Below are positions 22,108-30,432 of a DNA stretch of 33,215 bases, one piece after another. Where the stretch lies: NCBI GenBank assembly GCA_022729275.1, contig JALDAH010000003.1, positions 1-33,215 of the forward strand, given 5' to 3'. The number at the start of each line of letters is the position of its first letter. Within the stretch, counting starts at the first letter, position 1. The DNA comes from Candidatus Nanoanaerosalina archaeon (GTDB lineage Archaea; Nanohalarchaeota; Nanosalinia; Nanosalinales; Nanoanaerosalinaceae). The notes under the pieces were generated by a model. The model saw nothing but the letters and a program-made list of their open reading frames with translations, searched no databases and was not told the origin of the DNA. Both the position numbers and the translations under genes were made by a program.

Positions 22108-24747
22108 ATGTCTAAAATATCTTTTGTAAGTGAACAAAAAGCGTCCGAGAAGCTGCCTGAGGGTTATGCACCATACGTAAGAGAGTGGTTTTACGAGAAT
22201 TTTGATTCTTTAACTCCTCCACAGAGATTTTCATTCGATCTGATTCATGAGGAGAAGAACAGTCTTATATGTGCGCCTACGGGAAGCGGAAAAACTATTT
22301 CAGCTTTTTTATCAACACTGAATGAGCTTTTTGTGAATGGTGGAAACGGCGAACTTGATGACAAGGTTTATGTTCTGTATGTATCTCCTCTCAGAGCGCT
22401 GAACAACGATATACAGAGGAATCTTAAGGAACCTCTTGAGGGTATAAAGAAAAAAGCAGAGGAGATGGGTTATGATATACCTGAAGTAAGGAGCGCAGTC
22501 AGAACAGGTGACACCACAAAGAAAGAAAGAAGGAATATGAGGGAGAAACCACCTCATATATTGATAACCACTCCGGAATCTTTGGGCATCATACTGAACT
22601 CTCCAAAGTTTAAAGAGAGTTTTAGAGATGTTAAATATGTTATAACCGATGAAATACACTCTATATGTGATAATAAGAGAGGAGTTCATCTTTCGATTTC
22701 CCTTGAAAGATTGGAGGAAATGGTTAACGGAAAATTTACCCGAATAGGTCTTTCAGCCACACAGGCACCTATAGAAGAAATAGCCAAGTACCTGGTTGGT
22801 TTCAAATGGGAAGGAGAAGAGCTCAAAACAAGAGGATGTAACATAGTGGACGTTGCTGCTTCAAAGATGATGGATCTAAACGTTGTGTCCCCTGTAGAAG
22901 ACCTGATATATTCCCGACCCGATGAGATAAGAGGAGAAGCATACAGAAAAATTCACAAAATGATTCAGGACCATGAGTCAACTCTTATATTCACAAATAC
23001 CAGGGCTGCAACTGAGAGAGTAGTAAATACTCTGAAAAACATGTACTCTGATTTTTATGATGAAAACATAGGTGCACATCACTCGTCCATGTCCAGAAAC
23101 AAGAGGTTCGAAGTAGAAGAAGCGCTAAAAAACGGAGATCTCAAAGTTGCGGTTACTTCAACATCTCTTGAACTCGGTATAGATGTGGGTTATATAGATC
23201 TTGTGATCCAGATGGGTTCTCCCAAAGGCGTTGCCAGAGGAGTTCAAAGGATTGGAAGATCCGGTCACAACCTGAACGAAGTAGCTAAAGGAAGAATGGT
23301 TGTGATGGACAGGGATGACGCTCTTGAATGCACAGTTTTACTTAAAGACGCCAAGGAGGACAATATGGACAGGGTCAGGATTCCAAAAAACTGCCTGGAC
23401 GTTCTCTCACAGCACATAGTTGGAATGGCTTGCAACAAGGTATGGGGTGTTGAAGAAGCCTTTGATGTTATAAGAAGATCTTATAACTATACAGAGCTTG
23501 GAGAAAAAGATTACAAAAAGGTGCTTGAATATGTGGCGGGAGAATATGCGGAACTGGAGGACCAATACGTTTATGGTAAGATATGGGTCGGAGAGGACAA
23601 TGATAACCCTGAAAGAACTGTTTTCGGTAGAAGAGGTAAAATGACACGTGTTATATACATGACCAATATAGGAACGATACCTGATGAATCCAGCTACCGT
23701 GTTGCTTTGAGAGGTAACGATGAAATAGTTGGTACACTTGATGAGGCGTTTTTGGACAGGTTGACAAAGGGAGATGTTTTTGTTCTGGGAGGCAGCACCT
23801 ACAGGTTTATTTATGCAAGAGGTATGAAAGTATTCGTGGATGCTGCACCCGACAGCAGTCCCACGGTTCCATCCTGGTACTCTGAGATGCTTCCGCTCTC
23901 ATACGACCTTGGTAAAAACATCGGTGAGTTCTGCGATAAGATATCCAGGCAGCTGGAGATGGGTTTTGGAGAAGATGAAATCGTCAATTGGATTTTCTCA
24001 AACTACTATGTTGACGAAAACTCCGCAAAAGCTATTTTTTCGTACGTCAAAGAGCAGTATGATTACATGGGATTTGTGCCTTCCGACAAGAAGATTTTTG
24101 TGGAAAAATACGTGGATGATGACAACAGGTTGAACGTTGTTTTCCACACCATATTTGGTAGGGAGGTCAACGATGCTCTTTGCAGGGTTATGGCAAACAT
24201 AGTCTCAAAAGAAGTTGGTTCCAACATTGGTATGGTTGTTGATGACCACGGATTCGTTCTTAACTGTCCCAGAAGACCTGTGGATTACAGAAAGTTGGTT
24301 GACAGGTTGACAGAGGTCGATCTTAGAGCTGTTCTAAAGGATGCTGTCAGGAGAACTGAGCTGATGAAAAGACGTTTCAGACATGTTGCAGGGAGAGCAT
24401 TGATGATTCTGAGGAATTACAAGGGCAAGTCAAAAACCGTTGGACAGCAACAGATGAAGTCGCACTTCCTTTTGGCTGCATGTGAGAAAGTTGACAAGGA
24501 TTTTCCACTTGTGGAGGAAACATATAGAGAGATTATGGAGGATGCTATGGACGTTATACATGCGGAAGAAGTGGTTGAAGGCATAAAAAATGGCGGGATA
24601 GAGGTAGTTGTAAAAGAAAATGATGTTCCATCTCCTTTCGCTCATTCTCTTGTTTTGCAGGGGCAGTCAGATGTTATAAGGTTAGGTGATAGAAAAGAAA
24701 GGCTTAGACAGCTGCATGAACAGGTTCTTGCAAGGATAGAGGAATGA
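22108..24747 (+). CDS. lhr: Lhr-family ATP-dependent DNA helicase
   Basis: 879 aa, the size of archaeal Lhr-core helicases (superfamily 2). Motifs: a Q-motif-like LTPPQRFSFDLI, Walker A CAPTGSGKT (55-63), VSPLRALNNDI, TTPESLG, Walker B DEIH (181-184), GLSATQA, LIFTNTRAATERV, VTSTSLELGIDVG and VQRIGRSGH. After the two RecA domains come the winged-helix and Lhr-specific domains (NIGTIPDESSYRV, LGGSTYRF, SPTVPSWYSEMLPLS). The C-terminal RRPVDYRKLVDRLTEVDLRA region is also family-like. Lhr unwinds forked DNA and DNA-RNA hybrids and is tied to stalled-fork repair. Promoter palindrome shared with nucS. Ends 1 nt from the next, leftward gene. Confidence 0.94.
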   Translation: MSKISFVSEQKASEKLPEGYAPYVREWFYENFDSLTPPQRFSFDLIHEEKNSLICAPTGSGKTISAFLSTLNELFVNGGNGELDDKVYVLYVSPLRALNNDIQRNLKEPLEGIKKKAEEMGYDIPEVRSAVRTGDTTKKERRNMREKPPHILITTPESLGIILNSPKFKESFRDVKYVITDEIHSICDNKRGVHLSISLERLEEMVNGKFTRIGLSATQAPIEEIAKYLVGFKWEGEELKTRGCNIVDVAASKMMDLNVVSPVEDLIYSRPDEIRGEAYRKIHKMIQDHESTLIFTNTRAATERVVNTLKNMYSDFYDENIGAHHSSMSRNKRFEVEEALKNGDLKVAVTSTSLELGIDVGYIDLVIQMGSPKGVARGVQRIGRSGHNLNEVAKGRMVVMDRDDALECTVLLKDAKEDNMDRVRIPKNCLDVLSQHIVGMACNKVWGVEEAFDVIRRSYNYTELGEKDYKKVLEYVAGEYAELEDQYVYGKIWVGEDNDNPERTVFGRRGKMTRVIYMTNIGTIPDESSYRVALRGNDEIVGTLDEAFLDRLTKGDVFVLGGSTYRFIYARGMKVFVDAAPDSSPTVPSWYSEMLPLSYDLGKNIGEFCDKISRQLEMGFGEDEIVNWIFSNYYVDENSAKAIFSYVKEQYDYMGFVPSDKKIFVEKYVDDDNRLNVVFHTIFGREVNDALCRVMANIVSKEVGSNIGMVVDDHGFVLNCPRRPVDYRKLVDRLTEVDLRAVLKDAVRRTELMKRRFRHVAGRALMILRNYKGKSKTVGQQQMKSHFLLAACEKVDKDFPLVEETYREIMEDAMDVIHAEEVVEGIKNGGIEVVVKENDVPSPFAHSLVLQGQSDVIRLGDRKERLRQLHEQVLARIEE

Positions 24748-24748
24748 A

Positions 24749-25372
24749 CTAGTTTTTGATTTCTATGGTCGTGACTCCGTCCTCATCTCTCCCGGTGTTG
24801 ACAATGTTTAGGTTTGTGGACCTCCTTATGCTTTCCTCTCCTTCAAGGTTGATATCATCCTTATCGTATCTAAGTATCGTTCTTATTATTTTACTTTCTA
24901 CAAGCCTGTTAACGAAGTTGGGGTTCGCGTATCTGAAAATATCTGGATTATTATGATAACCCTCGCCTATGTTTTCTTTCCTGTTCTCTATATCTTGGTA
25001 GGTTCCTCTGCTGAATGGTAGCAAAAATTCAGCCGAAGGTGTTTCTTGACTGATTTTTTGGGTCATACTTGATTCCACGGACTCGCTTATATCGTATTCA
25101 AGTCTTTGAAAATTTCCAAAATTTACTATGCCAGCCACTATATCTGTTTGAGATGCTGTCTGAGATACTATGTAAGGGTATTCAAGATCTGTTTCTTCTC
25201 CATAACCATCGACCTCTTCTCCTTCCACATATTCTTCTGTTTCTCCTTCATCAGGTATATTCCATTCCATCCTAAGTGTGACATTGTCTATCTGTTCGGG
25301 TACAGATATAGCTGTGGAGAAAAGTAAGACTGCTACAAACATTAAAGACCATGTTTTCAAGATTTTTTCCAT
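24749..25372 (-). CDS. secreted protein of unknown function
   Basis: 207 aa beginning MEKILKTWSLMFVAVLLFST, a clear signal peptide, followed by a soluble acidic exported domain with no Cys and no C-terminal anchor. The region after the signal has a Glu/Gly-rich stretch (EGETEEYVEGEEVDGYGEET), then beta-like segments. No recognised family. It ends one base from the end of lhr, convergent, and diverges from the SNase gene across 62 nt, with which it could share control. Confidence 0.7.
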   Translation of the reverse strand: MEKILKTWSLMFVAVLLFSTAISVPEQIDNVTLRMEWNIPDEGETEEYVEGEEVDGYGEETDLEYPYIVSQTASQTDIVAGIVNFGNFQRLEYDISESVESSMTQKISQETPSAEFLLPFSRGTYQDIENRKENIGEGYHNNPDIFRYANPNFVNRLVESKIIRTILRYDKDDINLEGEESIRRSTNLNIVNTGRDEDGVTTIEIKN

Positions 25373-25434
25373 ATATCTATTTATGTTTTAGTTCTGTTAT
25401 TGTTTAAATTTATCTTTTTTTCAAATCTTTTTTT

Positions 25435-26190
25435 ATGGAGAGAATTTACAGAATTCTGTTCGCCTGTTTTTTTATACTGGGAGTGTTTTCACTGTTATTT
25501 TCAGAGTTATTTGAGTTATCCTCGGATAGTATAGATGTTGAAGAAGCTTCTATAAAAAGAGTGATAGATGGCGATACTGTTGTGTTAGAAGACGGTGAGA
25601 GAGTGAGACTTTTAGGTTTTGACAGTGAAGAAGAAGGAGAGGAGTGTTTTGAACCCGCAACGGAATATTTGAAAGAACTATTAGAATGTGATGATGTCGA
25701 ACTCGTTCATCAGGGTGAGAGGAACAGGGATTATTACGGAAGATTGTTAAGGTATATTTTTCAGGATGGGATAAATATCAACAAGAAGATGGTCAAAGGA
25801 GGACATGGAGTGGTGGTTCTGGGAGATGAAAACGATGAATACATAACGGAGATGATAGAAGCAGAAGAATACGCTTGGAGAAATAAAGCTGGTTGTTTAT
25901 GGAGTGAAAGAAAATTTAAAAATGTATGCGACGCTGATAATTATGTTGGCGAATGGAACATATTTGAAGGGAAGATAAAAGAAATACACAGTTTTGAGAC
26001 CGGATTTTTCATTAATTTTGGATCCGAATATCCTGATAACTGTTTCTCAGCAGTTATATGGGATGAAGAGGTGTTTGAAAAAAGTCAATTGAGAGAAGAA
26101 TCAGAAATCAAATTACACGGCGAGGTTGAAACTTACAGGGAAGAACCTCAGATAGTTGTTGACAGGAAGAGCCAGTTAATGATTAAATAA
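25435..26190 (+). CDS. membrane-anchored staphylococcal-nuclease-like protein with C-terminal OB-fold
   Basis: 251 aa. Residues 7-24 are a hydrophobic signal/anchor. The SNase domain spans about 37-160: KRVIDGDTVVLEDGERVRLLGFDSEE carries the calcium-site Asp45 and catalytic Arg58, Glu66 in the DSEE motif equals Glu43 of the staphylococcal enzyme, and YYGRLLRY has Arg103, equivalent to Arg87. A complete active site is therefore visible. Two Cys pairs (near 71 and 85, 154 and 169) suggest disulfides. Residues about 173-250 (GEWNIFEGKIKEIHSF onward) resemble a nucleic-acid-binding OB-fold. Likely an extracellular nuclease for degrading or scavenging DNA. The upstream TTTAAATTTATC is a TATA candidate. 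Confidence 0.85.
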   Translation: MERIYRILFACFFILGVFSLLFSELFELSSDSIDVEEASIKRVIDGDTVVLEDGERVRLLGFDSEEEGEECFEPATEYLKELLECDDVELVHQGERNRDYYGRLLRYIFQDGININKKMVKGGHGVVVLGDENDEYITEMIEAEEYAWRNKAGCLWSERKFKNVCDADNYVGEWNIFEGKIKEIHSFETGFFINFGSEYPDNCFSAVIWDEEVFEKSQLREESEIKLHGEVETYREEPQIVVDRKSQLMIK

Positions 26191-26244
26191 ACAACTTTTT
26201 GTTTCTCCTGAAACCGAAATCAAATCAATCACAGAAGTTTTCGT

Positions 26245-27135
26245 TTAACTGAGAAGTCTCTCAACCATAACATCAGGGTCGAACTCTTCAAGATCTTCGT
26301 ATCCCTGACCTGTGCCAAGAAAAAGTATGGGTCTTCCAGTGAGGTATCCCAAACTAAGTGTGGCACCTCCTTTTTTGTCAACATCTACTTTGGTCACAAC
26401 TATACCATCGAAACCTATCTCCGTGTATTTCTTGGCCTGTTCGACAACATCGTTTCCGGATAATGCATCCACTACAAGTATCTTCAAATCCGGTGAATTG
26501 ACTCTGCACAACTTGTCAAGTTCTTCCATCAGGTTTTTATCTGAGTGACTTCTGCCTGCAGTGTCAGCAAGAACTATGTCGTATCCCTGCTTTTTAGCAT
26601 GTTCTTTTGCATCATATATTACCGCAGCACCATCAGAACCATAATCGTGTTTTATAACCTTTAAATCGAGGTTGTTACCGTGTTCTTCAAGCTGATCGAT
26701 GGCAGCCGACCTGTAAGTATCTCCTGCTGCCAGAAGCACTTTATTATTTTTTTTGAGCCTGTGAGCTATCTTGGCCAGTGTAGTGGTTTTTCCACTCCCA
26801 TTGAATCCCATGAAAAGAACAAGCCCTGGTTTTTTATCTGTAAAATCTTCTATACTGTATTCAGGAGTTTTTAATACTTTTCTGATGCTTTTCTTAAGAG
26901 AATTTTTTATTTCTTTTTCTACTTTTGTTCTTCCTACGGTTTTACCGATCAATTCGTCCTTGAGATCTTTTTTTATTTCGTCAACAACTTTCTGAGCCAC
27001 GTTGTTTTGCATGAGTTCGAGTTCAAGATTCCAAAGAACGTCTTCCAGAAGCTCTTCTTTTATCTCTTTCTCTACTACAGTCTCCTTTACTTTGTCAGAG
27101 AAGTCTTTTATGGAGCCCTTAAGTTTATCGAACAT
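26245..27135 (-). CDS. ftsY: signal recognition particle receptor FtsY
   Basis: 296 aa. SRP-type GTPase that docks ribosome-SRP complexes at the membrane. A short N domain (1-90) begins MFDKLKGSIKDFSDKVKE without the long acidic A domain of bacteria. The G domain has G1 MGFNGSGKTTT (109-118), DTYRSAAIDQLEE, G3 DTAGRSHSDKNLMEEL, VVDALSGNDVVEQAK, G4 TKVD and the closing LGTGQGYEDLEEFDP. Third gene of the leftward L20A-prefoldin-FtsY operon, 1 nt after the pfdA stop, an arrangement found in many archaea. Confidence 0.95.
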   Translation of the reverse strand: MFDKLKGSIKDFSDKVKETVVEKEIKEELLEDVLWNLELELMQNNVAQKVVDEIKKDLKDELIGKTVGRTKVEKEIKNSLKKSIRKVLKTPEYSIEDFTDKKPGLVLFMGFNGSGKTTTLAKIAHRLKKNNKVLLAAGDTYRSAAIDQLEEHGNNLDLKVIKHDYGSDGAAVIYDAKEHAKKQGYDIVLADTAGRSHSDKNLMEELDKLCRVNSPDLKILVVDALSGNDVVEQAKKYTEIGFDGIVVTKVDVDKKGGATLSLGYLTGRPILFLGTGQGYEDLEEFDPDVMVERLLS

Positions 27136-27136
27136 A

Positions 27137-27559
27137 TTACTGTCCCTGGTTGTTCTGCCTCATTTTCTGTAGTTCAGGAACGAGTTTCTGTAGCTTATTC
27201 TGGTTTTCTTGGATAGTCTCGTTCACCTCTTTTCTCGCATTTTCAAGTTTTTTTCTCCTTTTCTCAAGAAGCTCTTTTGCCTTATCAGGGTTTTTGCTTG
27301 AATAAGCGTGCGATCCAAGATTTACTATGAGTTCATCTGTTTTTTCAAGCTCTGCTTTAATATATGCGCCTGAACCAAGAGGTACCAATATTTCATCGCC
27401 TTTTTCCTTCTTTTCAATCTCATCAACAGCGTTTTTAGTGGCTTTTAATTCCTCCACATTTTGTTCAAGTTCTTCAACGTACTGCTGAAGCTCCTGTTGC
27501 TGCTGCTGGAGGGCCTGATACTCCTGCATTTTCCTCTGCATCTCCTGTTTTTGACTCAT
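27137..27559 (-). CDS. pfdA: prefoldin subunit alpha
   Basis: 140 aa, full length. Subunit of the hexameric archaeal chaperone that passes unfolded proteins to the thermosome. Two long coiled-coil helices (QEMQRKMQEYQALQQQQQEL onward, and NPDKAKELLEKRRKKLENAR onward) flank the beta-hairpin region with ILVPLGSGAYIKAEL and LIVNLGSHAYSSKN, which is diagnostic for the alpha subunit. AGGTAAT overlaps the end of the upstream L20A gene and serves as ribosome site. Middle gene of the operon. Confidence 0.93.
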   Translation of the reverse strand: MSQKQEMQRKMQEYQALQQQQQELQQYVEELEQNVEELKATKNAVDEIEKKEKGDEILVPLGSGAYIKAELEKTDELIVNLGSHAYSSKNPDKAKELLEKRRKKLENARKEVNETIQENQNKLQKLVPELQKMRQNNQGQ

Positions 27560-27568
27560 TTTTATTAC

Positions 27569-27742
27569 CTATTTCTCCTCTATTTTTTCTATGTTTACCT
27601 TTGAACGGTTAATACCGTGTTTGCTACCGTATATGCTGTAGATAAGTTCTTTTGCATGTTTTTTGGACTCTGCTTCCACTTCTTTTTCGAACGGTAGTGT
27701 TTCTCTTCCCACTTCTGCTGTTCCTTTTATGATGTAATCCAT
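27569..27742 (-). CDS. rpl18a: 50S ribosomal protein L20A/L18Ae (LX)
   Basis: A 57-aa gene read from the minus strand. MDYIIKGTAEVGRETLPFEK, then EVEAESKKHAKELIYSIYGS, KHGINRSKVNIEKIEEK. The pattern xVKGT...FEKEVEAxxxKHAxExxYSxxGSKHxxxRxxxxIExI identifies LX, the archaeal counterpart of eukaryotic L18A. GAGGTG is 5 nt before the ATG. First gene of the operon with prefoldin alpha (9 nt on) and ftsY, a conserved archaeal arrangement. Confidence 0.93.
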   Translation of the reverse strand: MDYIIKGTAEVGRETLPFEKEVEAESKKHAKELIYSIYGSKHGINRSKVNIEKIEEK

Positions 27743-27754
27743 ATTTCACACCTC

Positions 27755-27771
27755 GCCTTTAAAATAAAGGC
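27755..27771. promoter_or_regulatory. perfect 17-bp palindrome at the start of the L20A operon
   Basis: GCCTTTAAAATAAAGGC: two 7-base arms around AAA. On the minus strand it directly precedes the Shine-Dalgarno GAGGTG and follows the TATA-like TATTTAAAAATTCC (27777-27790) by 5 nt. If transcription starts about 25 nt from the TATA centre, the element overlaps the start site. It could be an operator or an RNA hairpin next to the ribosome site. Confidence 0.5.
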
Positions 27772-27854
27772 TTATGGAATTTTTAAATAGTTTGGATTTT
27801 TTCGCCTCGAAACTTTTTAATCAGTAAGTCAAGACATTTATTTCAGGTGTTTTT

Positions 27855-28415
27855 ATGGAGAGCATAACCCGTAGAGAAGCAATTGATAAAGTCAAACAAA
27901 ACGTCTCTGACGACAAACTGAGGAAACACATGTACGCTGTATCAGATATAATGACGATTGTGGCAGAAGAACTTGATAGAGATGTCAAACAGTGGTCATT
28001 GTCCGGTCTTCTTCATGATATAGATTATGAGAAGACACAAGAGGATTTCAAAAGACACGGTAAAATCTCTGCGGATATGGTTTCCGGAGAAGTTTCTGAA
28101 GAAATTTTGGAGGCTATAAGAGCTCATAATTTTGAGAACACAGGATTCGAACCTGAAAATGATATGGATTACGGTTTGATAGCTGCTGATGCTCTTTCAG
28201 GTCTTATAGTTGCTACGGCTCTTGTGATGCCTGACAGCTCTCTTGAAGAAGTCAGGGTCGAATCGGTGATGAAGAAGATAGGAGACAGTTCATTCGCAAA
28301 ATCGATAGACAGGGACAGGATAAAGATGTGTGAAGAACTTGGTTTGGAGCTCGAAAAATTTGTTGAGCTGGGTCTTGAGGCCATGAAGAAGGACTCGGAA
28401 AGGCTGGGACTCTAG
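27855..28415 (+). CDS. HD-domain phosphohydrolase-like protein
   Basis: 186 aa. HD signature: KLRKHMYAVSDIM with His25, SLSGLLHDIDYEK with His54-Asp55, RHGKISADM, then AIRAHNFENTGF and YGLIAADALSGLI with the final Asp. This is the order H...HD...H...D of HD phosphohydrolases, which act on nucleotides or cyclic nucleotides. The specific substrate is unknown. AGGTG is about 5 nt before the ATG, and AACTTTTTAA (27811-27820) is a TATA candidate. Diverges from the L20A operon. Confidence 0.87.
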   Translation: MESITRREAIDKVKQNVSDDKLRKHMYAVSDIMTIVAEELDRDVKQWSLSGLLHDIDYEKTQEDFKRHGKISADMVSGEVSEEILEAIRAHNFENTGFEPENDMDYGLIAADALSGLIVATALVMPDSSLEEVRVESVMKKIGDSSFAKSIDRDRIKMCEELGLELEKFVELGLEAMKKDSERLGL

Positions 28416-28463
28416 GTTTTTGCTCCCACCTTTTTTTAAATATCGGTTTCTCTTTTCTTACTG

Positions 28464-28994
28464 ATGATAAAAGGAAGGCTTTTGCAGAACAGAGTGCGTG
28501 TTTGGGAAAACTTCGAAGACATCCATGAGGAATTATACTATGGAAAAGTGTTCGAGAATCACATGGATCTTTCTTTGTGTGAAGCGATGCACCTTGTGGA
28601 AAGAGACGAACTTGAAGTGTCGGACGGAGATGGTAAGATAAATATAGAAGACTTATTTGATAGTTTTTGTTCCCTTGACGAGGAATTTCAGCATAAATAC
28701 ATTGTTTATTCGGATTTGAGGGAGAGAGGTTATATTTTGAAGTCAGGTTTCAAATTCGGAGCTCATTTCAGAGTATATCCCAGAGGTGTTAACCCCTACA
28801 AGGACGGTCCCAAGTCCCAGAAGGAGCATACCAAATGGGTGGTGCATGCAGTTCCTGAAGATCATTCATTGACTTTTTCTGAGATGTCTAGGGCTGTTAG
28901 GCTTGCTCAGAATATCAGATCTACCATGCTCTGGGGTGTGGTGGATTCCGAGAAGGGTGTTACTTATTACAAGGTTGAGAGGATAACTCCCTGA
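28464..28994 (+). CDS. endA: tRNA-splicing endonuclease EndA
   Basis: 176 aa, the size of the short single-domain-pair form that works as a homotetramer or as the catalytic subunit of a heterotetramer. It cuts tRNA introns at bulge-helix-bulge motifs. The catalytic triad is visible: Tyr105 in HFRVYPRG, His122 in KEHTKWVVHAV and Lys170 in TYYKVERITP. The N-terminal half (KGRLLQNRVRVWE...LSLCEAMHLVERDEL) is the usual non-catalytic fold. It is the natural enzyme for the tRNA-Glu intron at 17905-17982, whose motif is of the strict type the homotetramer requires. Confidence 0.93.
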   Translation: MIKGRLLQNRVRVWENFEDIHEELYYGKVFENHMDLSLCEAMHLVERDELEVSDGDGKINIEDLFDSFCSLDEEFQHKYIVYSDLRERGYILKSGFKFGAHFRVYPRGVNPYKDGPKSQKEHTKWVVHAVPEDHSLTFSEMSRAVRLAQNIRSTMLWGVVDSEKGVTYYKVERITP

Positions 28995-29040
28995 TTTTTT
29001 TCCGACAAATATTTTATACAGAGCAAGGCAATCATTTAAC

Positions 29041-30270
29041 ATGGTTAAGAGGAAGGGTCAGACTGTAGGAGTTGATTTTGCTATAGCAATGTCAATTTTT
29101 GTGATAACCGTTGTGACAGGTATTTTCTACGCGGTGAATGTTTCCATACCTTCCAGTCCTTTCAGCGAACAGGTTAGGAGTTCAACATTAGAAGCTGGAA
29201 AAAGTTTTTACACCATGACTTCATGGGAGAAGTACATGTACACCGTTCAAACATCAGATGTTTTTGGTGTACAGGACTACCCTATAGAAATAGATTTCCG
29301 GACGAATTATCCTCTAGAGAATTTTTCAAGGATACTTGAGAACGGGGACAACATATCAGCAGATTTTTACAATGAGCTCAACCAGACGGTTTTCCTTGCA
29401 GATCTCTCCCAGGACTACGAACTGATTTACACAGAGGATAAGAACCTGGGCGATCAAGAAACAGAGGAAAAGATATTCTCCGATGATGATCACAATGTAT
29501 GGAACGATGTTGGTCTTGAGGCATCCGTTGGTGATGATGGCATCGAGAGCTACAATCTTTCTGATGATGCTCTGATAAATTATATGGATATAGATGGAGG
29601 TGGTAAACCAGATCTTTTTTCAGGAAATTTGAGGGAGTACTTCGAATATGGCGATTTATCTTTAAGGTTTTTTGGAGGTTCGAGTATAGTCAAGGTCCAT
29701 GGAAACGATGATGCGAATATCAATTTCTCTGATTCATATGAAGAAGCAGTTTTTGGCAATATCACGGGAGAGACAGAATCGGTGGATTTCTCAGGAGGAG
29801 AATCCTTTTCAGGTCACGCGGATTTTTTCAACCTCACGGGACAGGTTGAAAATTTTTACTTTTTGAGCGGATCCATGGATATAGAGGCATACGGATCCGG
29901 AGATAATATAATGATCGAAATCAACATGGGTTCAGATGATTCTCTGTTTTATGCGGGAGATTCCCAAGAATTTGAGGGTATGAAACAGGTTTTTTTCGAC
30001 CATTCTCATGAAAAACTGTCGGTTTCCAGGAAGTCGTCAACACTTTCTGATACTAAGATCAAAGAACTGGGAGAGATGGACTACGAGACATTCGGGCAGA
30101 GCCTTGGAATCGTGGAGATGGGATACAATATAACGGTTGAAGATGTTTTTTCGAAGGGAGGAAACATCCCATCAGGTCAAGACGTTTTTGTTCTCGAGTA
30201 CCCTGTTACCATAACCGATTCAAGGGGTAACCGCACCAATAAGTTTTTTAGGCTCGGTGTGTGGACCTGA
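29041..30270 (+). CDS. large exported protein with class III (pilin-like) signal peptide
   Basis: 409 aa. The N-terminus MVKRKGQTVGVDFAIAMSIF has the basic stretch ending K-G-Q followed by a hydrophobic helix, the pattern of archaeal class III signal peptides cut by a prepilin peptidase. The remainder is acidic, rich in Asn, Asp and aromatic residues, with many N-x-S/T sequons (NFS, NLS, NQT, NIT, NFT-like), so it may be glycosylated on the surface. It is much larger than a simple pilin. A minor pilin or adhesin is possible; no family recognised. AAATATTTTATAC lies about 23-35 nt before the ATG. Confidence 0.65.
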   Translation: MVKRKGQTVGVDFAIAMSIFVITVVTGIFYAVNVSIPSSPFSEQVRSSTLEAGKSFYTMTSWEKYMYTVQTSDVFGVQDYPIEIDFRTNYPLENFSRILENGDNISADFYNELNQTVFLADLSQDYELIYTEDKNLGDQETEEKIFSDDDHNVWNDVGLEASVGDDGIESYNLSDDALINYMDIDGGGKPDLFSGNLREYFEYGDLSLRFFGGSSIVKVHGNDDANINFSDSYEEAVFGNITGETESVDFSGGESFSGHADFFNLTGQVENFYFLSGSMDIEAYGSGDNIMIEINMGSDDSLFYAGDSQEFEGMKQVFFDHSHEKLSVSRKSSTLSDTKIKELGEMDYETFGQSLGIVEMGYNITVEDVFSKGGNIPSGQDVFVLEYPVTITDSRGNRTNKFFRLGVWT

Positions 30271-30286
30271 AAGAAACAATCTCAAA

Positions 30287-30432
30287 ACCTTTTTAAGTAT
30301 TGTTCTGTAAATCTTTAGGCAATGAAGGGTGGATATCTTACACTTCGGTTATCCAAGTAGTTCTTTTCCAAACAGTTTTCTCAATTTCTTTTCTGAAATA
30401 ATTCTAGAAGTGAAAGTTATGGAGGTTTTAAT
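30287..30432 (+). promoter_or_regulatory. promoter and unusually long leader of thrS
   Basis: A TATA-like CTTTTTAAG at 30290-30297 implies an mRNA start near 30318 and a leader of over 100 nt, long for this window. It contains a hairpin TGGATA/TATCCA (30330-30335 with 30350-30355), and a 12-codon ORF, MKGGYLTLRLSK, at 30322-30360 that spans the hairpin. The rest is U-rich. GGAGGT at 30421-30426 is the thrS ribosome site. Confidence 0.45.

Noticed and set aside
25394..25410. TTCTGTTATTGTTTAA in the promoter before the SNase gene as a fourth copy of the palindromic element.
   Set aside because: Only one half-site resembles TGTTA; the TAAC half is missing.
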